From Selaginella moellendorffii (Eukaryota; Streptophyta; Lycopodiopsida; Selaginellales; Selaginellaceae), in the NCBI RefSeq assembly GCF_000143415.4, contig NW_003314321.1, positions 62,001 to 126,000 of the forward strand: a stretch of 64,000 nucleotides of DNA, in the 5' to 3' direction. The position numbers were made by a program, and so were the translations under genes. The notes under the pieces are model-generated. The model was not told the origin of the DNA, searched no databases, and saw only the letters and a list, made by a program, of their open reading frames with translations. Shown here piece by piece: positions 1-10,092 of this stretch (position 1 is the first letter of the stretch; every line of letters begins with the position of its first letter).

Positions 1-116
1 CCGCAAGCACAGGCAGCCAAGCACACCAAGCTTCCAGGTTCCTAACATCCTTTGGTACCACAAGACTTGATCATGGGACCCTCTAAATCCCAAGTCTTGA
101 GTGCAACACTTGCTTC
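1..116 (-). repeat. Inverted fragment of an LTR
   Basis: The reverse complement of this stretch matches 5578-5693 closely. Shared blocks include the run around the words TTAGAGGGTCCCATGA and GGTGTGCTTGGCT. Since 5154-5710 looks like a 3' LTR, this is an LTR piece in opposite orientation. It is joined directly to a gag reading frame that has lost its N-terminal part. It probably continues left of the window. Confidence 0.75.
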
Positions 117-930
117 GGGAGCTGAGTAGGCTGAAGCAGATCAGAACCATTCAAAAGTATGTGAATGGATTTATGGCAAAGAGGATACTGGTCACAGATA
201 TGGGTGATATAGATGCGTTCCATGCCTTCATATCAGGCTTGGAAACCTGGGCTCGCAGCGAGGTGATGTATTGGAACCCGACCAATTACAAATAAGCTTT
301 GGATGTAGCTATCAAGGTGCATTTCAACAATAACCTGCGAAAGGGGAACACAACGGGGTCGGGGTCCATGTTTAACAAAGGGGCCAAACCAAGGGGAATA
401 TATAGCAAAGGGAAATTCAAAAAGAGTTTCTCTAAAAATGAGTCCTCGGGGTTCCATAAAGGCAAATCTGGTGGCTAGCGAGCGGCTATCAAGGTGCATT
501 TCAACGATAACCTGCGAAAGGGGAACACGACAGGGTCGGGGTCCATGTTTAGCAAAGGGGCCAAACCAAGGGGAATATATAGCAAAGGGAAATTCAAAAA
601 GAGTTTCTATAAAAATGAGTCCTCGGGGTTCTGGAAAGGCAAATCTAGTGGCTAGCGAGCGAGTACGTAGGGGAGTCAAGCAAAAAGAGACAAACCCACG
701 GATAAAAAGGGCAAATCGGTTAGTAACGTGGGAAACAACGTGTGCTACAACTGCGGTGAAGCGGGACACTTTTCGAGGGAATGTCCCTACCCAAAGAAGG
801 CCAGAGCCAATATGGTTATTAAGTCGGGTGAAATCCAAGCTGAGGTACGTGATCCAATCCCTAACTCAAAGTTACTCATTACACGAGCAACTTTGGTAGA
901 GAGTCGTTCACGACATCTACTAGCCCTCTG
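101..930 (+). pseudogene. gag remnant of the gypsy element
   Basis: The frame starting near 101 reads through the typical gag retrotransposon region (MGDIDAFHAFISGLETWAR, near 199-255) and hits a stop at 293. The same frame resumes immediately after the stop (ALDVAIKVH), so the stop is a decay mutation. A tandem duplication (308-659) follows, then a CCHC zinc knuckle near 743-784 that would bind RNA in the virus-like particle. The N-terminal part of gag is absent, replaced by the inverted LTR piece at 1-116. Confidence 0.8.
308..659 (+). repeat. 176 bp direct tandem duplication inside gag
   Basis: The block starting at 308 (GCTATCAAGGTGCATTTCAA) recurs at 484 with few substitutions and the same order of words, giving a period of 176 bp. 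Because 176 is not a multiple of three, the duplication itself breaks the gag frame. The two copies differ at several positions, so this is not an assembly echo of identical sequence. Confidence 0.9.
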
Positions 931-939
931 AGGGAAGCT

Positions 940-3900
940 CGAAAGTAGCTTTGTTAAGATCTTTATTGACACTGGTGCTTCGGATAATTTTGTGGCTGCA
1001 GACATAGTCCGGCAAGCTAGACTAACGGTGTAGCGGCTGGGCGAACCAAGGACTATAGAGTTTGTTCAAGGCAGCCAAAGCACCGATGAGGTACTTCGAC
1101 AAGTGAGAGTCGAAGTAAGAACATGGAAAGTAGACATAGATTTCACCGTGTTGGACATGGCAGGATTTGACGTGATCTTCGGGATGGATTGGTTCAATCG
1201 GTTCGTGGTAGCTCTGCATGGACAAAATAGGAACCTTGTGGTACTAGTGAATGCCTAAGGAAGAAGATCCAGGGTGGAGGCCCAAGATCTAAAGGTAGGG
1301 CAATGCAAGGCTAAAGATTCCTGTTTAAACCTGGTGTCCAACTCACTAAAGGAACCAAGGCAGCATTTTTGTACTTACTCTCAGTTAAGAGTGACAAAAA
1401 GGTGGGAAAAGAAAAAGTACCTTTAGTAATCCAGCGGGTGTTAGAACAACTCTAGGATACCATGCTAGAGGAGCTACTAGCGGGGTTGCCCCCCGCACGA
1501 TCGATAGAACATAAGATTGAGCTAGTCGAGGGTGTTGAGGTGATGGTTCGTCCCCCCTATTGTTTGAACGAAAAAAAACTCGAGGAGCTCAAGTGCCAAC
1601 TAGAGGAGTTGGTGGACAAAGGGTATGTTAGATTGAACAAGTCGCTGTATGGGGCACCGATGTTATTTGTGAAAAAGAAAGATGGATCTATGCACATGTG
1701 CATAGACTACCAGTTGCTTAACAAGTATACAAAGAAGAACAAGTACCCTTTGCCAAGGATCGAGGACCTATTTGATAGGTTGGGAAAGGCAAAATACTTC
1801 TCAAGGATTGATCTAAGGTCAAGATACTACTAAATCAAGGTAATAGAGGAAGGTGTCGAGAAGACAATCTATCGAACAAGGTATGGGAGCTTTGAGTTTC
1901 TAGTGATGCCCTTCGAGCTATGCAATGCGCCGATAATATTTTCAGCGTTGACGAACCAGATCTTTGTACCCTATCTGGATCACTTTGTGGTCATCTATAT
2001 TAACAACATCTTGATTTATAGCGAAACGCTAGAGGAGCATGCCAAACACTTGACAAAAGTGTTTGAGAAACTAAGGGAACACCAATTGTATGCTAAAGAG
2101 AGCAAATGTGACTTTTCTTAACAAGAGGTAAAGTTTCTCGGGCATGTGGTGGGCAAGGACGGGCTCAAGGTGGACCCTGAGAAGGTCCAAGCGATCTAGG
2201 ATTGGGAGCAACCATCAAATGTACACGAGTTAAGGGCATTCCTGGGGCTATGCAACTATTACCGAAAGTTTATCAAACACTATTCAAGAGTAGCCCTGCC
2301 CTTAATAGACCAAACAGGAAAAGGGAAGATGGTATGGACAGCGGAATGTGAGGCAGCATTCGCCCACCTCAAAGGGAAGTTGAGGAAGGCTCCCGTGTTG
2401 GCATTACCAGACTTTGGTAAGGATTTTGAGGTAGAAACAGATGCTTCAGACTTTGCGTTGGGCGTAATTTTGAAATAAAACAACCATCCAGTAACGTTCT
2501 TCTCGAAGAAGTTAGACAAGGCTCAAAGGAAGTGGGCTGCCCACGAGAAGGAATTGTTTGCAGTGGTCAAGGCGCTCAAGGAGTGGCAACACTACCTTGG
2601 GAGACACTTCAAGATTTACATGGAAAATGTGGCAACAAAACACTTCTTGTTACAGCCCGACCTGAGAGGGAAACAAAGTTGGTGGGCCAATGCTTTGGCC
2701 GAGTTTGATTGCAAGATTCTATACAAGCCTGGGAAGAGCAACATCATGGCAGATGCACTAAGTCAAAAAGCGAACTTGAAATTGGCAATATCCAGTGCGA
2801 CAACAACCTTTTGGGATGATGTGCGGACAGCATATAAGAATGATAGTCCAGCACAAGAAGTGTTGTTTTGGAATCTGAAGGCACGGGAAGCTCACCAGAG
2901 AGGTGAGCTGCCAACGGAAGAGAAAACGGGTTATGCGAAATACAATGGACTCATCTATTATAAGCAAACGAGGATGTATGTTCTAGAAGGGGAACTAAGG
3001 AAGGTAGCTTTAGAAGAGTGCCATGATGGACCTCTTGCGGGACATGGCAGAGTGCCCAAGACAATGGGCTTACTCAAGAAGAAGTACCACTGGCCAGATA
3101 TAGCTAAGGACATCCAAGACTATGTAAAGACATGCCCAACATGTCAGCAAGTCAAAGCTGTGACTAAGGCTAGTGGGGGTTTGTTACAAAGCATCCTAAT
3201 TCCAAATTGTCCGTGGAAATGTCTTACGATGGACTTCATCACGGGACTCCCCCCAAGTGAGGGGTTCGATGCAATATTCGTGATGGTGGATCGATTTTCG
3301 AAGATGGCACATTTCATACCCATCACAACAGAAGTGAATGCAGAAGGTGTGGCGAAGCTGTTCTTCAAACAAGTGGTTCGAGTGCAGGGAAGGCTAAAAG
3401 AGATTATCTCAGATCAAGATAAGATTTTCACCAGTAGGTTCTAGAGAACTTTCTTGGAACTATATTGCACTAAGTTGAAATTCAACACAGCCTATCACCC
3501 ACAGACAGATATTGGGTATCAAGTCAAGTTTAATGGCACTAACACATTTTGACAGACGGACAAATGGAAAGGGTGAATAGGTAGTTGGAGGATTATTTGC
3601 GATGCTATGTCTCAAGAGACCAGACCGATTGGGTAAATCATTTGGGACTTGTGGAAATGTGTTATAAGAACTCACCACATTTGAGTATCGGGGTGAGTCC
3701 ATGAGAAGTCATCAATGGGCGAGCTATTGAAGGCCCTATGGAACTTGGCATGGCCGAGTATCATGGAAAGTTACCCATAGTGGAGGCATTCACGGCGGAA
3801 AGACTCAACATTTGGAATCTAGTGAGGGATTCCTTGGAATGGGCTCAACAAAGGCAAACCAAGTATGCGAACCAGAAGCGCCGGGATGTAGAGTTCCAAG

Positions 3901-4380
3901 CTAGGGAGAAGGTGTGGTTGAACACCAAAAACCTCAGGCTACAAAGTGGGATCAGCCGGAAGTTGACCCAAAGGTAAAAATGCATGTATTCCTGTAAATG
4001 AATATATTTTGAGTTCCTTAAGCAAGTTCGCGGGGCCTTATGAGATTGAGGCACAAATCGGTAAAGTGGCTTACCGTCTCCGACTTCCTCGACATATGGG
4101 GAAGATGCACCCAGTGTTCCACGTGAACTTACTCAAGCCATACTTTGAGGATCCGCTTCACAAGGAGCAAGTAAGACCTTTACCTAAGGTTATCCAAGGG
4201 GAAGAGGAATATGAAGTCGAGGCCATCCTCAATGCGCGCAAGAGCAAGCGACAAGGATGCGAAGTGAAAGAGTTCCATGTGAAGTGAAAAGGTTTTCCAC
4301 ACTGCGAAATAACATGGGAACCAAAGGAGAACTTAGCAAACATGCGAGATTTAGTGGAGGAATTTCTACAAAGCAGAACT
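940..4380 (+). pseudogene. pol remnant (protease, RT, RNase H, integrase, chromodomain)
   Basis: Protease (DTGASDNF near 968), RT (1462-2500), RNase H (about 2540-2770), integrase (about 2890-3960) and chromodomain (4200-4375) are read in order. Each in-frame stop that can be aligned to a conserved residue of the family is explained by one transition. Gln to TAA/TAG occurs at 1831, 2197 and 2476, and Trp to TAG/TGA at 3442 and 4285. The RT active site YINN (2002-2007) also fits two G-to-A changes. The longest uninterrupted frame is 2554-3444, covering the end of RNase H and most of the integrase. The element cannot be autonomous. Confidence 0.88.
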
Positions 4381-4844
4381 CTATGTACTTATGCAAAGTT
4401 CAATTAAAGTATCAATTTGTGAAGTTGAGCAATGGCATATGTTAGGACCCAAAAGCGTGCCGAAGGCAAGCTAATTAGCATGGGTTATCTAAGTCGACCA
4501 GGCGTACGGAACTACACCCGACTCCCCGCGGGGATGTCAAATCCGTAAATATATTCTACGGAGGTTGGGTTCAAGTCTCAACCCCCTAGTAAAGCAAGGC
4601 GTAGTGAGGTGAGGGGTATAGCGACACCTATATTCCATTGTCATGAGCTCTTGGCCAGGGAGGCTAACTTAGGCACACCACTAAGTGGGGGGATGCCCCC
4701 GGAGACATGGTCAACAAGTCGTAGGATAAAAAGAGACATTTGATGTGGGCATCGAACTTCTTCTATGGGTGGTAGAGTTGTAAGGAACCAACTCCCCAAG
4801 GTGTCGTAGACTAAAGGATCCCCAAAAGCATGACCAAAATGACT

Positions 4845-5140
4845 AAGAGTTTATCGGATGGGACCAAGTCGAAGATCGAGTCCAAGACCGACTCTGAGAC
4901 CGAGTTCGAAATAGAGTCCAGGATCGAGTCCGAGGCCGAATCAGAGGCCGAGCTCGAGACCGAGTTTGAGATCGAGTTCGAGACCGAGTTCGAGACCGAG
5001 TCCGAGATCCGAGATCAGGTCTGAGACCAAGTCCGAGGTCGAGTCTGAAGTCAAGTCCGAGATTGGGTCCGAGATCGAGTCTGAGACCAAATCCAAAGTC
5101 CGGTCCGAGATCGAGTCCGAGACCGAGTCCGAGTACTAAT
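4845..5140 (+). repeat. GAGTCCGAG-type minisatellite upstream of the 3' LTR
   Basis: This is an imperfect array of 6-bp and 12-bp units of the form GAGTCCGAGACC. It encodes only low-complexity Glu/Ser/Thr runs and is not a gene. It ends just before a short purine tract (CAAGGGG) and the inferred LTR start at 5154. The same arrangement appears at 6183-6600 and 47190-47400. Confidence 0.88.
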
Positions 5141-5153
5141 ACAGGTCAAGGGG

Positions 5154-5710
5154 TGAAAGCCCAAAGCATGTGTCTCCCAAGGGGGGGGGAGGGGGGGGGG
5201 AGGGGGCTGCAGGGGGTTCCAAAAGTATAGTAGGGATAGTGAGGTCTAGGAACTAGTCTTGAAGGAACTCTCCACTGGTGCTTCCAAATTGACTTGAAGT
5301 TGAGATTGGGGCCAAAGGGCCTTGGGTGGGAGTGAGCATGGAGTTGGGTGGTGCTGGAGGGGCCACCCCAGAAAGTGCTCAAGAGCAACTCCCACTCCCG
5401 AAAGGGAAACCGATTGCGGTGCTCCCGGCTCATGTGGAGTGGTGCCCCACTTGAGTACCTTGCGGCTCATTGGTCCTCACCCTTCCTAAGGGCTTGGGCC
5501 TTCCCTTTGGGATGGAAGTTGGGGGGTAGAGGTATCCATACCGGGCTGTTAGGCCACAGTGTTTCGCCTTGGTGTCCTGAAGCAAGTGTTGCACCTAAGG
5601 CTTGGGATTTAGAGGGTCCCATGAACAAATCTTGTGGTACCAAGGGATGTTAGGAACTTGGAGGCTTGGTGTGCTTGGCTACTTGTGCCTGCGGGGAGTG
5701 TAGCCAAACC
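5154..5710 (+). repeat. Putative 3' LTR of the gypsy element
   Basis: The LTR is inferred to start at TGAAAGCCC after the polypurine-like CAAGGGG. It includes a G-rich stretch (about 5179-5203) and the word GGGGTTCCAAAAGTATAGTAG, which recurs at the LTR-like repeats near 49292 and 53885. The segment 5578-5693 has an inverted partner at 1-116. The right end is not precisely defined. From 5710 to 5955 no gene or clear repeat is visible. Confidence 0.55.
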
Positions 5711-5954
5711 TTAAGTCCAGTCTAACCCAAAGAGGGGGATTGGGAGAGATCTGGGAATCCGTGAATGAATGGCTAATGCTCCGTTGCTCGTGCAATGAGT
5801 AGCTGAAACCAAGTAGGACCAAGTAGTAGGAGCTTGTACCATAGGCGGGAACTTTGGTGAGAGAACTTAGCAAAAGCCAAGGCAGTGTTGGACAGATAGA
5901 TGAGGTAAGTTAGTAAATTGGAAAGGAAAAATTTGTGGATTACAATTTGTTACT

Positions 5955-6763
5955 GTGAGACACAAAATCCCTAGGCCCCAAAGTGGAGCCGAAAGGGCAC
6001 CACGTGGTAGTGGCCGAAGTGAAAGCCAAACAAGCATAACACGTTTGAATTAAAAGTTCTGACTTGAAAAGGTTAAGAGTGGAAGTGGAACTCCCAATGA
6101 AGTGCTCGAGGAACAAGCACGAAGCAAACCGTGAGTGAGTCTCTAGAAAAGGGGACACAAGAGGACCAAAACATAACAAGTGGAAGAGTCCGAGGTGAAG
6201 TCCAAGATGGAGTCCGAAATGGAGTCTAAGATAGAGTTTGAGATGGAGTCTGAGATAGATCTGAGATGGAGTCCGAGATGGACCCAAGATGGACCCGAGG
6301 TTGAGTCCGAAACAGACTTGAGATGGAGTCTGAGATGGACCCGAGATGAACCCGAGGTGGAGTCCGAGGTGGAGTCCGAGATGGACCCGAGATGGACCCG
6401 AGATGGAGTCTGGGAGATGGAGTCCGAGATGAACCCAAGATGGAGTCTGAAATGGAGTCCGAGATGGACCTGAGATGGAGTCCGAAGTCAAGATCGAGAC
6501 CGAGACCGGGACCAAGACCGAGACCAAGGCCGAGGCCGAGACCAAGCCCAAGCCTGAGTCCGAGTCCGAGTCCGAGTCAGAGTTTGAGTTCGAGTCTGAG
6601 GGGGTGAAAGCCTAAAGCATTTGTCTCCCAAACCTTGGGGGGTTTGGTGAACTCCAAAAGTATAGTAAAGGGGAAGACTGCAGTGGAGTTAATTTGGCCA
6701 GGAAAGGCTAGTTTGGCCTGGGAAGGCTGTACCCAGGTCTTGGGTACATTGGGTCCTTACATT
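5955..6763 (+). mobile_element. 3' end fragment of a second, related retroelement
   Basis: The unit begins with a region homologous to 46957-47170 (shared words AATCCCTAGGCCCCAAAGTG and AGCATAACA), continues into a GAGTCC minisatellite (6183-6600), and reaches an LTR start TGAAAGCC at 6605. The LTR is cut off near 6763 where an RCC1-derived sequence begins. The long minus-strand frame across it (5940-6551) is repeat translation, not a gene. Confidence 0.7.
6183..6600 (+). repeat. GAGTCC/GAGATGGA minisatellite
   Basis: Imperfect units such as GAGATGGAGTCC and GAGATGGACCC occupy the stretch directly before the LTR start of the second element. Composition is strongly purine-biased on the plus strand. 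No coding capacity is supported. Confidence 0.88.
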
Positions 6764-7014
6764 ACTTGTGGACCAGCTTGGACAGACAGCAGCAATCACT
6801 TGTTAGTAGCCTTAAAAAATGCTCATATGCTTTCAGAGAATGGGGAACTCTATACCTAGGGAAAGAATCGCGACTACCAGCTCGGAATTCTTGGACTTAA
6901 GGATGAGCAACTAGATCCAGTCCCAGTACAATTTCCACAGGCTCTTCATGACAAAACTCCGGTAGAAGTGTTGAGTGTTTCTTGTGGAGCTAATCACAGG
7001 GTTTGTAGGCATAC
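6764..7014 (+). pseudogene. Duplicated RCC1 exon fragment
   Basis: The translated segment (HMLSENGELYT, GKNRDYQLG, LKDEQLDPV, CGANH) is nearly identical to the last exons of the RCC1 gene at 12100-12380, but lies on the opposite strand. The Trp of the YTWG blade motif is a TAG stop here (near 6857). The intron between the last two exons is present but shortened. That shows a DNA-level copy, not a processed retrocopy. The fragment stops where the SET-gene duplication begins, near 7015. Confidence 0.88.
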
Positions 7015-7089
7015 AATTGCCACGTGGCAGGCACAAGAATCTGCCACATCAGCGACGCTTTCCCATGACGTGGCAATACATGAGGAGAA

Positions 7090-9026
7090 ATGTGGGCGCC
7101 TGCCCACGACTCTTCTTCTTCCCAGCGCGGCTGGATCGATCTCGAGGAGGTCTTGCGCGCTTCAGGTACGCTGATAGATCGATTGTCGATCGATCGCTTT
7201 CGCGAGTTCTGGGCCTGATTATTCCAGAACCAGGCGCCGCAGAAGCTGAGCAATGGCTACGCAGGTTTTATGTCGTGGCTCGCGAGCCGGAACGATGATG
7301 GCGATCTATCGCACTGGGACTTGGCGACAATCTGGCAGGCAGGTCGAGTATTGGTTTTAGTTTTTTCCTTTTGATTCATTGATGAGTGAGTCTATGACGC
7401 AGGGGATTGTTTGCGAGCCGTCCAGTTCGTGCGGGAGAACGCATGCTGGAAATTTCTCTAGACTTGGTCTGTGTTGTTTGGTCCTTTCTGCTTTTCCTCT
7501 TAATGTTGGTTCTTGTTTCGCCCAGATGATAGCTCCTAGTGATCTTCCTGACCAGCTCAGCACGGTTTTGCCCAGCACTGTTAAGCCGTGGACCAAACTT
7601 GCTCTTATTGTCCTCATGGAACGCTACAAAGGCCAGGCAAGTTTACTCTCAACATTTTCGTCTTCGCTTCGCTAAATTTTTCTCGCAACAGCTCCAGTCG
7701 TCAGCTTGGGCACCATACATCTCGTGTCTTCCTGAACCAGCGGGGCTCGACAACACGGTACTCGACTATCGAGTTTTTGTTTCTCAAAAGTTTCAAGTGC
7801 GTAGTTTCTTTGGGAGGACACCGAGCTAAGTTACTTGAGGGCGAGCCCTTTATACGGCAAGACTCGTGAGCGGCTGGAAATTATAACAACTGAGTTTGGC
7901 CAAGTGCAAAACGTAAGTACTTCGGGTAGTTTTCTATTTTGCCAGCTTTCATTCACTTAGTGTTTTTTACTGTTTTTTTCTTTTCCGAATGGTTTTATTC
8001 AAGGAGGAAACTTTTTTACTTTGATGCTTGAAGGATTTTTGTAAGTGTTTCTGACGTACTTGCCTGTGTACTGGAGCAGGCACTTGATGTTTGGCCTCAA
8101 CTATTCGGTAAAGTGTCTGTTGAAGACTTCATGCATGTATACGCCACAGGTACAGGAAGCAAGCTTGTTTCTTGCTAGTTTTGTTCGTCCTTCCTTTGCA
8201 GTTTTTTCTCGTCCACTAGCCATTGGAGAGGACTCGACATTAGTAATGGTGTGTCTCTCTTTATTTCTGTTTACTTCCTTGTGTACAATATAACGCGGCG
8301 TTAGCAGATACCAATGCTCGATTTTTTCAACCACAACGCAGCCAGCTTTGCGAAGCTCTCATTTAACGGGCTTCTCAACTACGCAGTTGTAAGATACGCC
8401 TGAAGTTCTTTCTTTTTCTTTTCCGTACCACAAGCAGGTCACAGCGGACAGAGACTGTGCTGAAAACGATCAGGTATAGGCAGTGGTCTTTGTTTTGTTT
8501 TCATGTTTCATTCGGCTTTGCAGATTTGGATAAACTGTGGTGATCTTTCAAACGCAGAGCTTGCACTTGATTATGGCTTCACTGTGCCTGAAAATCGGTA
8601 TGACGAGGTAATGAGCGTGCGAAGAGGTGTGGTGCTGAATCACTTTTCACAAACTGCAGACTGATCTGTTGACGCAATTCCCGGAAATGAACACGATAAT
8701 TAAAGATCAACTTGGCGGAAACACGCTGTAAAGCATTCCTTCTTCTTTGAAGAGACTACTTGTTTGTGCTTCTCAGGGGTCAAAAACCACTTCCAAGGTT
8801 CTCCTGTGTGCCTGGAAGTAGCACGGCGAATCGAGACGCATGAAAAATCAATCCTGGTTGGGCCCTTCTCTCGAGCTTTTATCGTTTTAACGCCGTCTCG
8901 CAGGAACTAAATCAACACTCATGGAGGTCGAGAAGTAGACGACTTCTAGCTGCCGCCGTCCTAGATGGTGAGCTGAGAGTTTTGAAGAGCGTGAAGCATC
9001 GGCTGGATGGCACGCGCCAGGCATAA
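7090..9026 (+). pseudogene. Copy A of a SET-domain (Rubisco-LSMT/SETD3-type) methyltransferase, decayed
   Basis: This is the inverted duplicate of the gene at 16395-18344; homology runs from about 7015 to 9033, including the promoter side. Exons still encode the SET core: RGLFASRPVRAGERML (near 7400), the MLDFFNHNA segment (near 8315) and LSNAELALDYGF (near 8547). Signs of decay relative to copy B are net 8-bp losses in exon 1 and again in exon 2, each shifting the frame. Two conserved tyrosines have become cysteine: the residue after TADRD, and the Tyr of the IN-Y-G motif, now TGT at 8536-8538. That SET tyrosine is normally at the active site. Transcription could persist, but a functional enzyme is unlikely. 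Confidence 0.85.
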
Positions 9027-9033
9027 CTTTGGG

Positions 9034-9507
9034 AGACAAGATCTTTTTCTGGTTTCGTGAAGGCCTTGTTTTCTCCAGGAAAGCACAGCGTTGCTTGATG
9101 TAAGCCGTGGAATATAAATCGGTAAGCGCGTGCATGCGTCGGATGAGACGGTTGGAAAACGACAGGAGGAGCGACTGCCGTATAAGATCGCCGCCCCCGG
9201 CTGCCATGCTGATCTCTCCTGCTAACACTGCTTTCTCCTTCTGGCTTTTCTTCAAGTTCTAAACAGTGAGCGATAGCGTGATCGGCTTTCCTGATTGCAA
9301 GCTCGATCCAGACGAAAGGATGGAGTTTTTAAGTCGAGCTGTTGGTCTATCGGATCGTGCGTCATCTTCGTCCTCAGGGACGCTTCGAATTTCCAAATTA
9401 AAGAAAGAAAGGACATTATTTCCATAGCTTATATAAAATGCCATTGCCTTTTTGGGTTAGGTATACTTTCCAGAACAGGAAGAGAGCATTAAAGGCAAGG
9501 AAGTGAA
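9034..9507. other. Intergenic, no supported gene
   Basis: A minus-strand open frame (8887-9255) crosses the end of the SET duplicate and is not recognised. A TATA-like TATATAAAA lies near 9429, about 80 bp before the RNase H ORF. The plus strand near 9320-9420 could hold an upstream exon (TLRISKLKKER), but no splice pattern is decisive. Confidence 0.4.
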
Positions 9508-10092
9508 ATGTTTGAGGTGGACAAGGTTGTGCATACTCCGCAAATGGTAGCCAACGATCGCGGATTGCAAGCGTTTACCGATGGATCCTTTAAGCGCGGA
9601 GTTTTCGGAGGTTACGGAGTATTTATCCCGAGAGTTTCCATGCGACTCGCTTGTGGGAGAAGGGCAAACGACGACCTACATACGAGCTCCACTATCACGT
9701 TTGAGCTGTTGGGTTTGTTACGAGCCCTCGAAATCTGTTTGGAGATGGAATGGCGCTGGGGATTGTGGGAGCCAATCTTTGTATACACCGACAGTTATGT
9801 TTCCCTGACGCTGCTGGAGATGTATGTGCAAGACCCAATAGCCCTGGGTTGCCACCCAAACGCAGATATCATCCAGATGATTGTTTGGCTTGCAAGAACG
9901 TCACTTGTTCCAGTTCATTTTTGTAAGGTGAAGGGGCACTACGACATTGGTGGAAATCAGGTTGCAGATGAGTTAGCAAAGATTGGTGCACATCTACTTG
10001 CAGGACAATCACAGTTTATTAACACTATAGTCGAGTCACCGTATGGTCAACAGCAAAGCTATTCACGGCCTCAACAATTTGCGATTTATTAA
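9508..10092 (+). CDS. Stand-alone RNase H-like protein
   Basis: The 194-residue frame is a complete type-1 RNase H fold by motif order. Asp25 lies in FTDGS, Glu66 in TFELLGLLRALE, Asp95 in VYTDS, then His144 and Asp154 in KGHYDIGGNQVADELA. All four metal-binding carboxylates and the histidine are present, so cleavage of the RNA strand of RNA/DNA hybrids is chemically plausible. No reverse transcriptase or integrase flanks it. The domain could come from a LINE or be a host gene. The intact frame contrasts with the heavy decay of nearby elements and hints at selection or recent origin. There is no transit or signal peptide. The start is the first ATG; an upstream exon is possible. Confidence 0.75.
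   Translation: MFEVDKVVHTPQMVANDRGLQAFTDGSFKRGVFGGYGVFIPRVSMRLACGRRANDDLHTSSTITFELLGLLRALEICLEMEWRWGLWEPIFVYTDSYVSLTLLEMYVQDPIALGCHPNADIIQMIVWLARTSLVPVHFCKVKGHYDIGGNQVADELAKIGAHLLAGQSQFINTIVESPYGQQQSYSRPQQFAIY

Larger units (their letters stand above)
101..5710 (+). mobile_element. Decayed Ty3/gypsy chromovirus-type LTR retrotransposon
   Basis: The order gag, protease, reverse transcriptase, RNase H, integrase and chromodomain is that of a Ty3/gypsy chromovirus. The gag zinc knuckle CYNCGEAGHFSREC lies near 743-784. The protease core DTGASDNF starts near 968. The RT fingers/palm motif YPLPRIEDL lies near 1745. The integrase zinc-binding region and HFIPITTE follow near 2900-3340, and the chromodomain lies near 4200-4375. 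The element is dead. The polymerase motif, normally Y-x-D-D, reads YINN at 1996-2007, so both catalytic aspartates are asparagine. In-frame stops interrupt pol at 1831, 2119, 2197, 2476, 3442 and 4285. The 5' LTR and the start of gag are missing, and an inverted LTR fragment sits in their place. The 3' LTR starts near 5154. Confidence 0.9.

Noticed and set aside
4562-4586. tRNA-like T-arm (GGTTGGGTTCAAGTCTCAACC)
   Set aside because: No acceptor, D-arm or anticodon arm around it; it lies in the 3' non-coding part of the gypsy element.
5940-6551. 203-codon minus-strand frame
   Set aside because: It is the translation of the complementary strand of the GAGTCC minisatellite and its flank; low-complexity repeats only.
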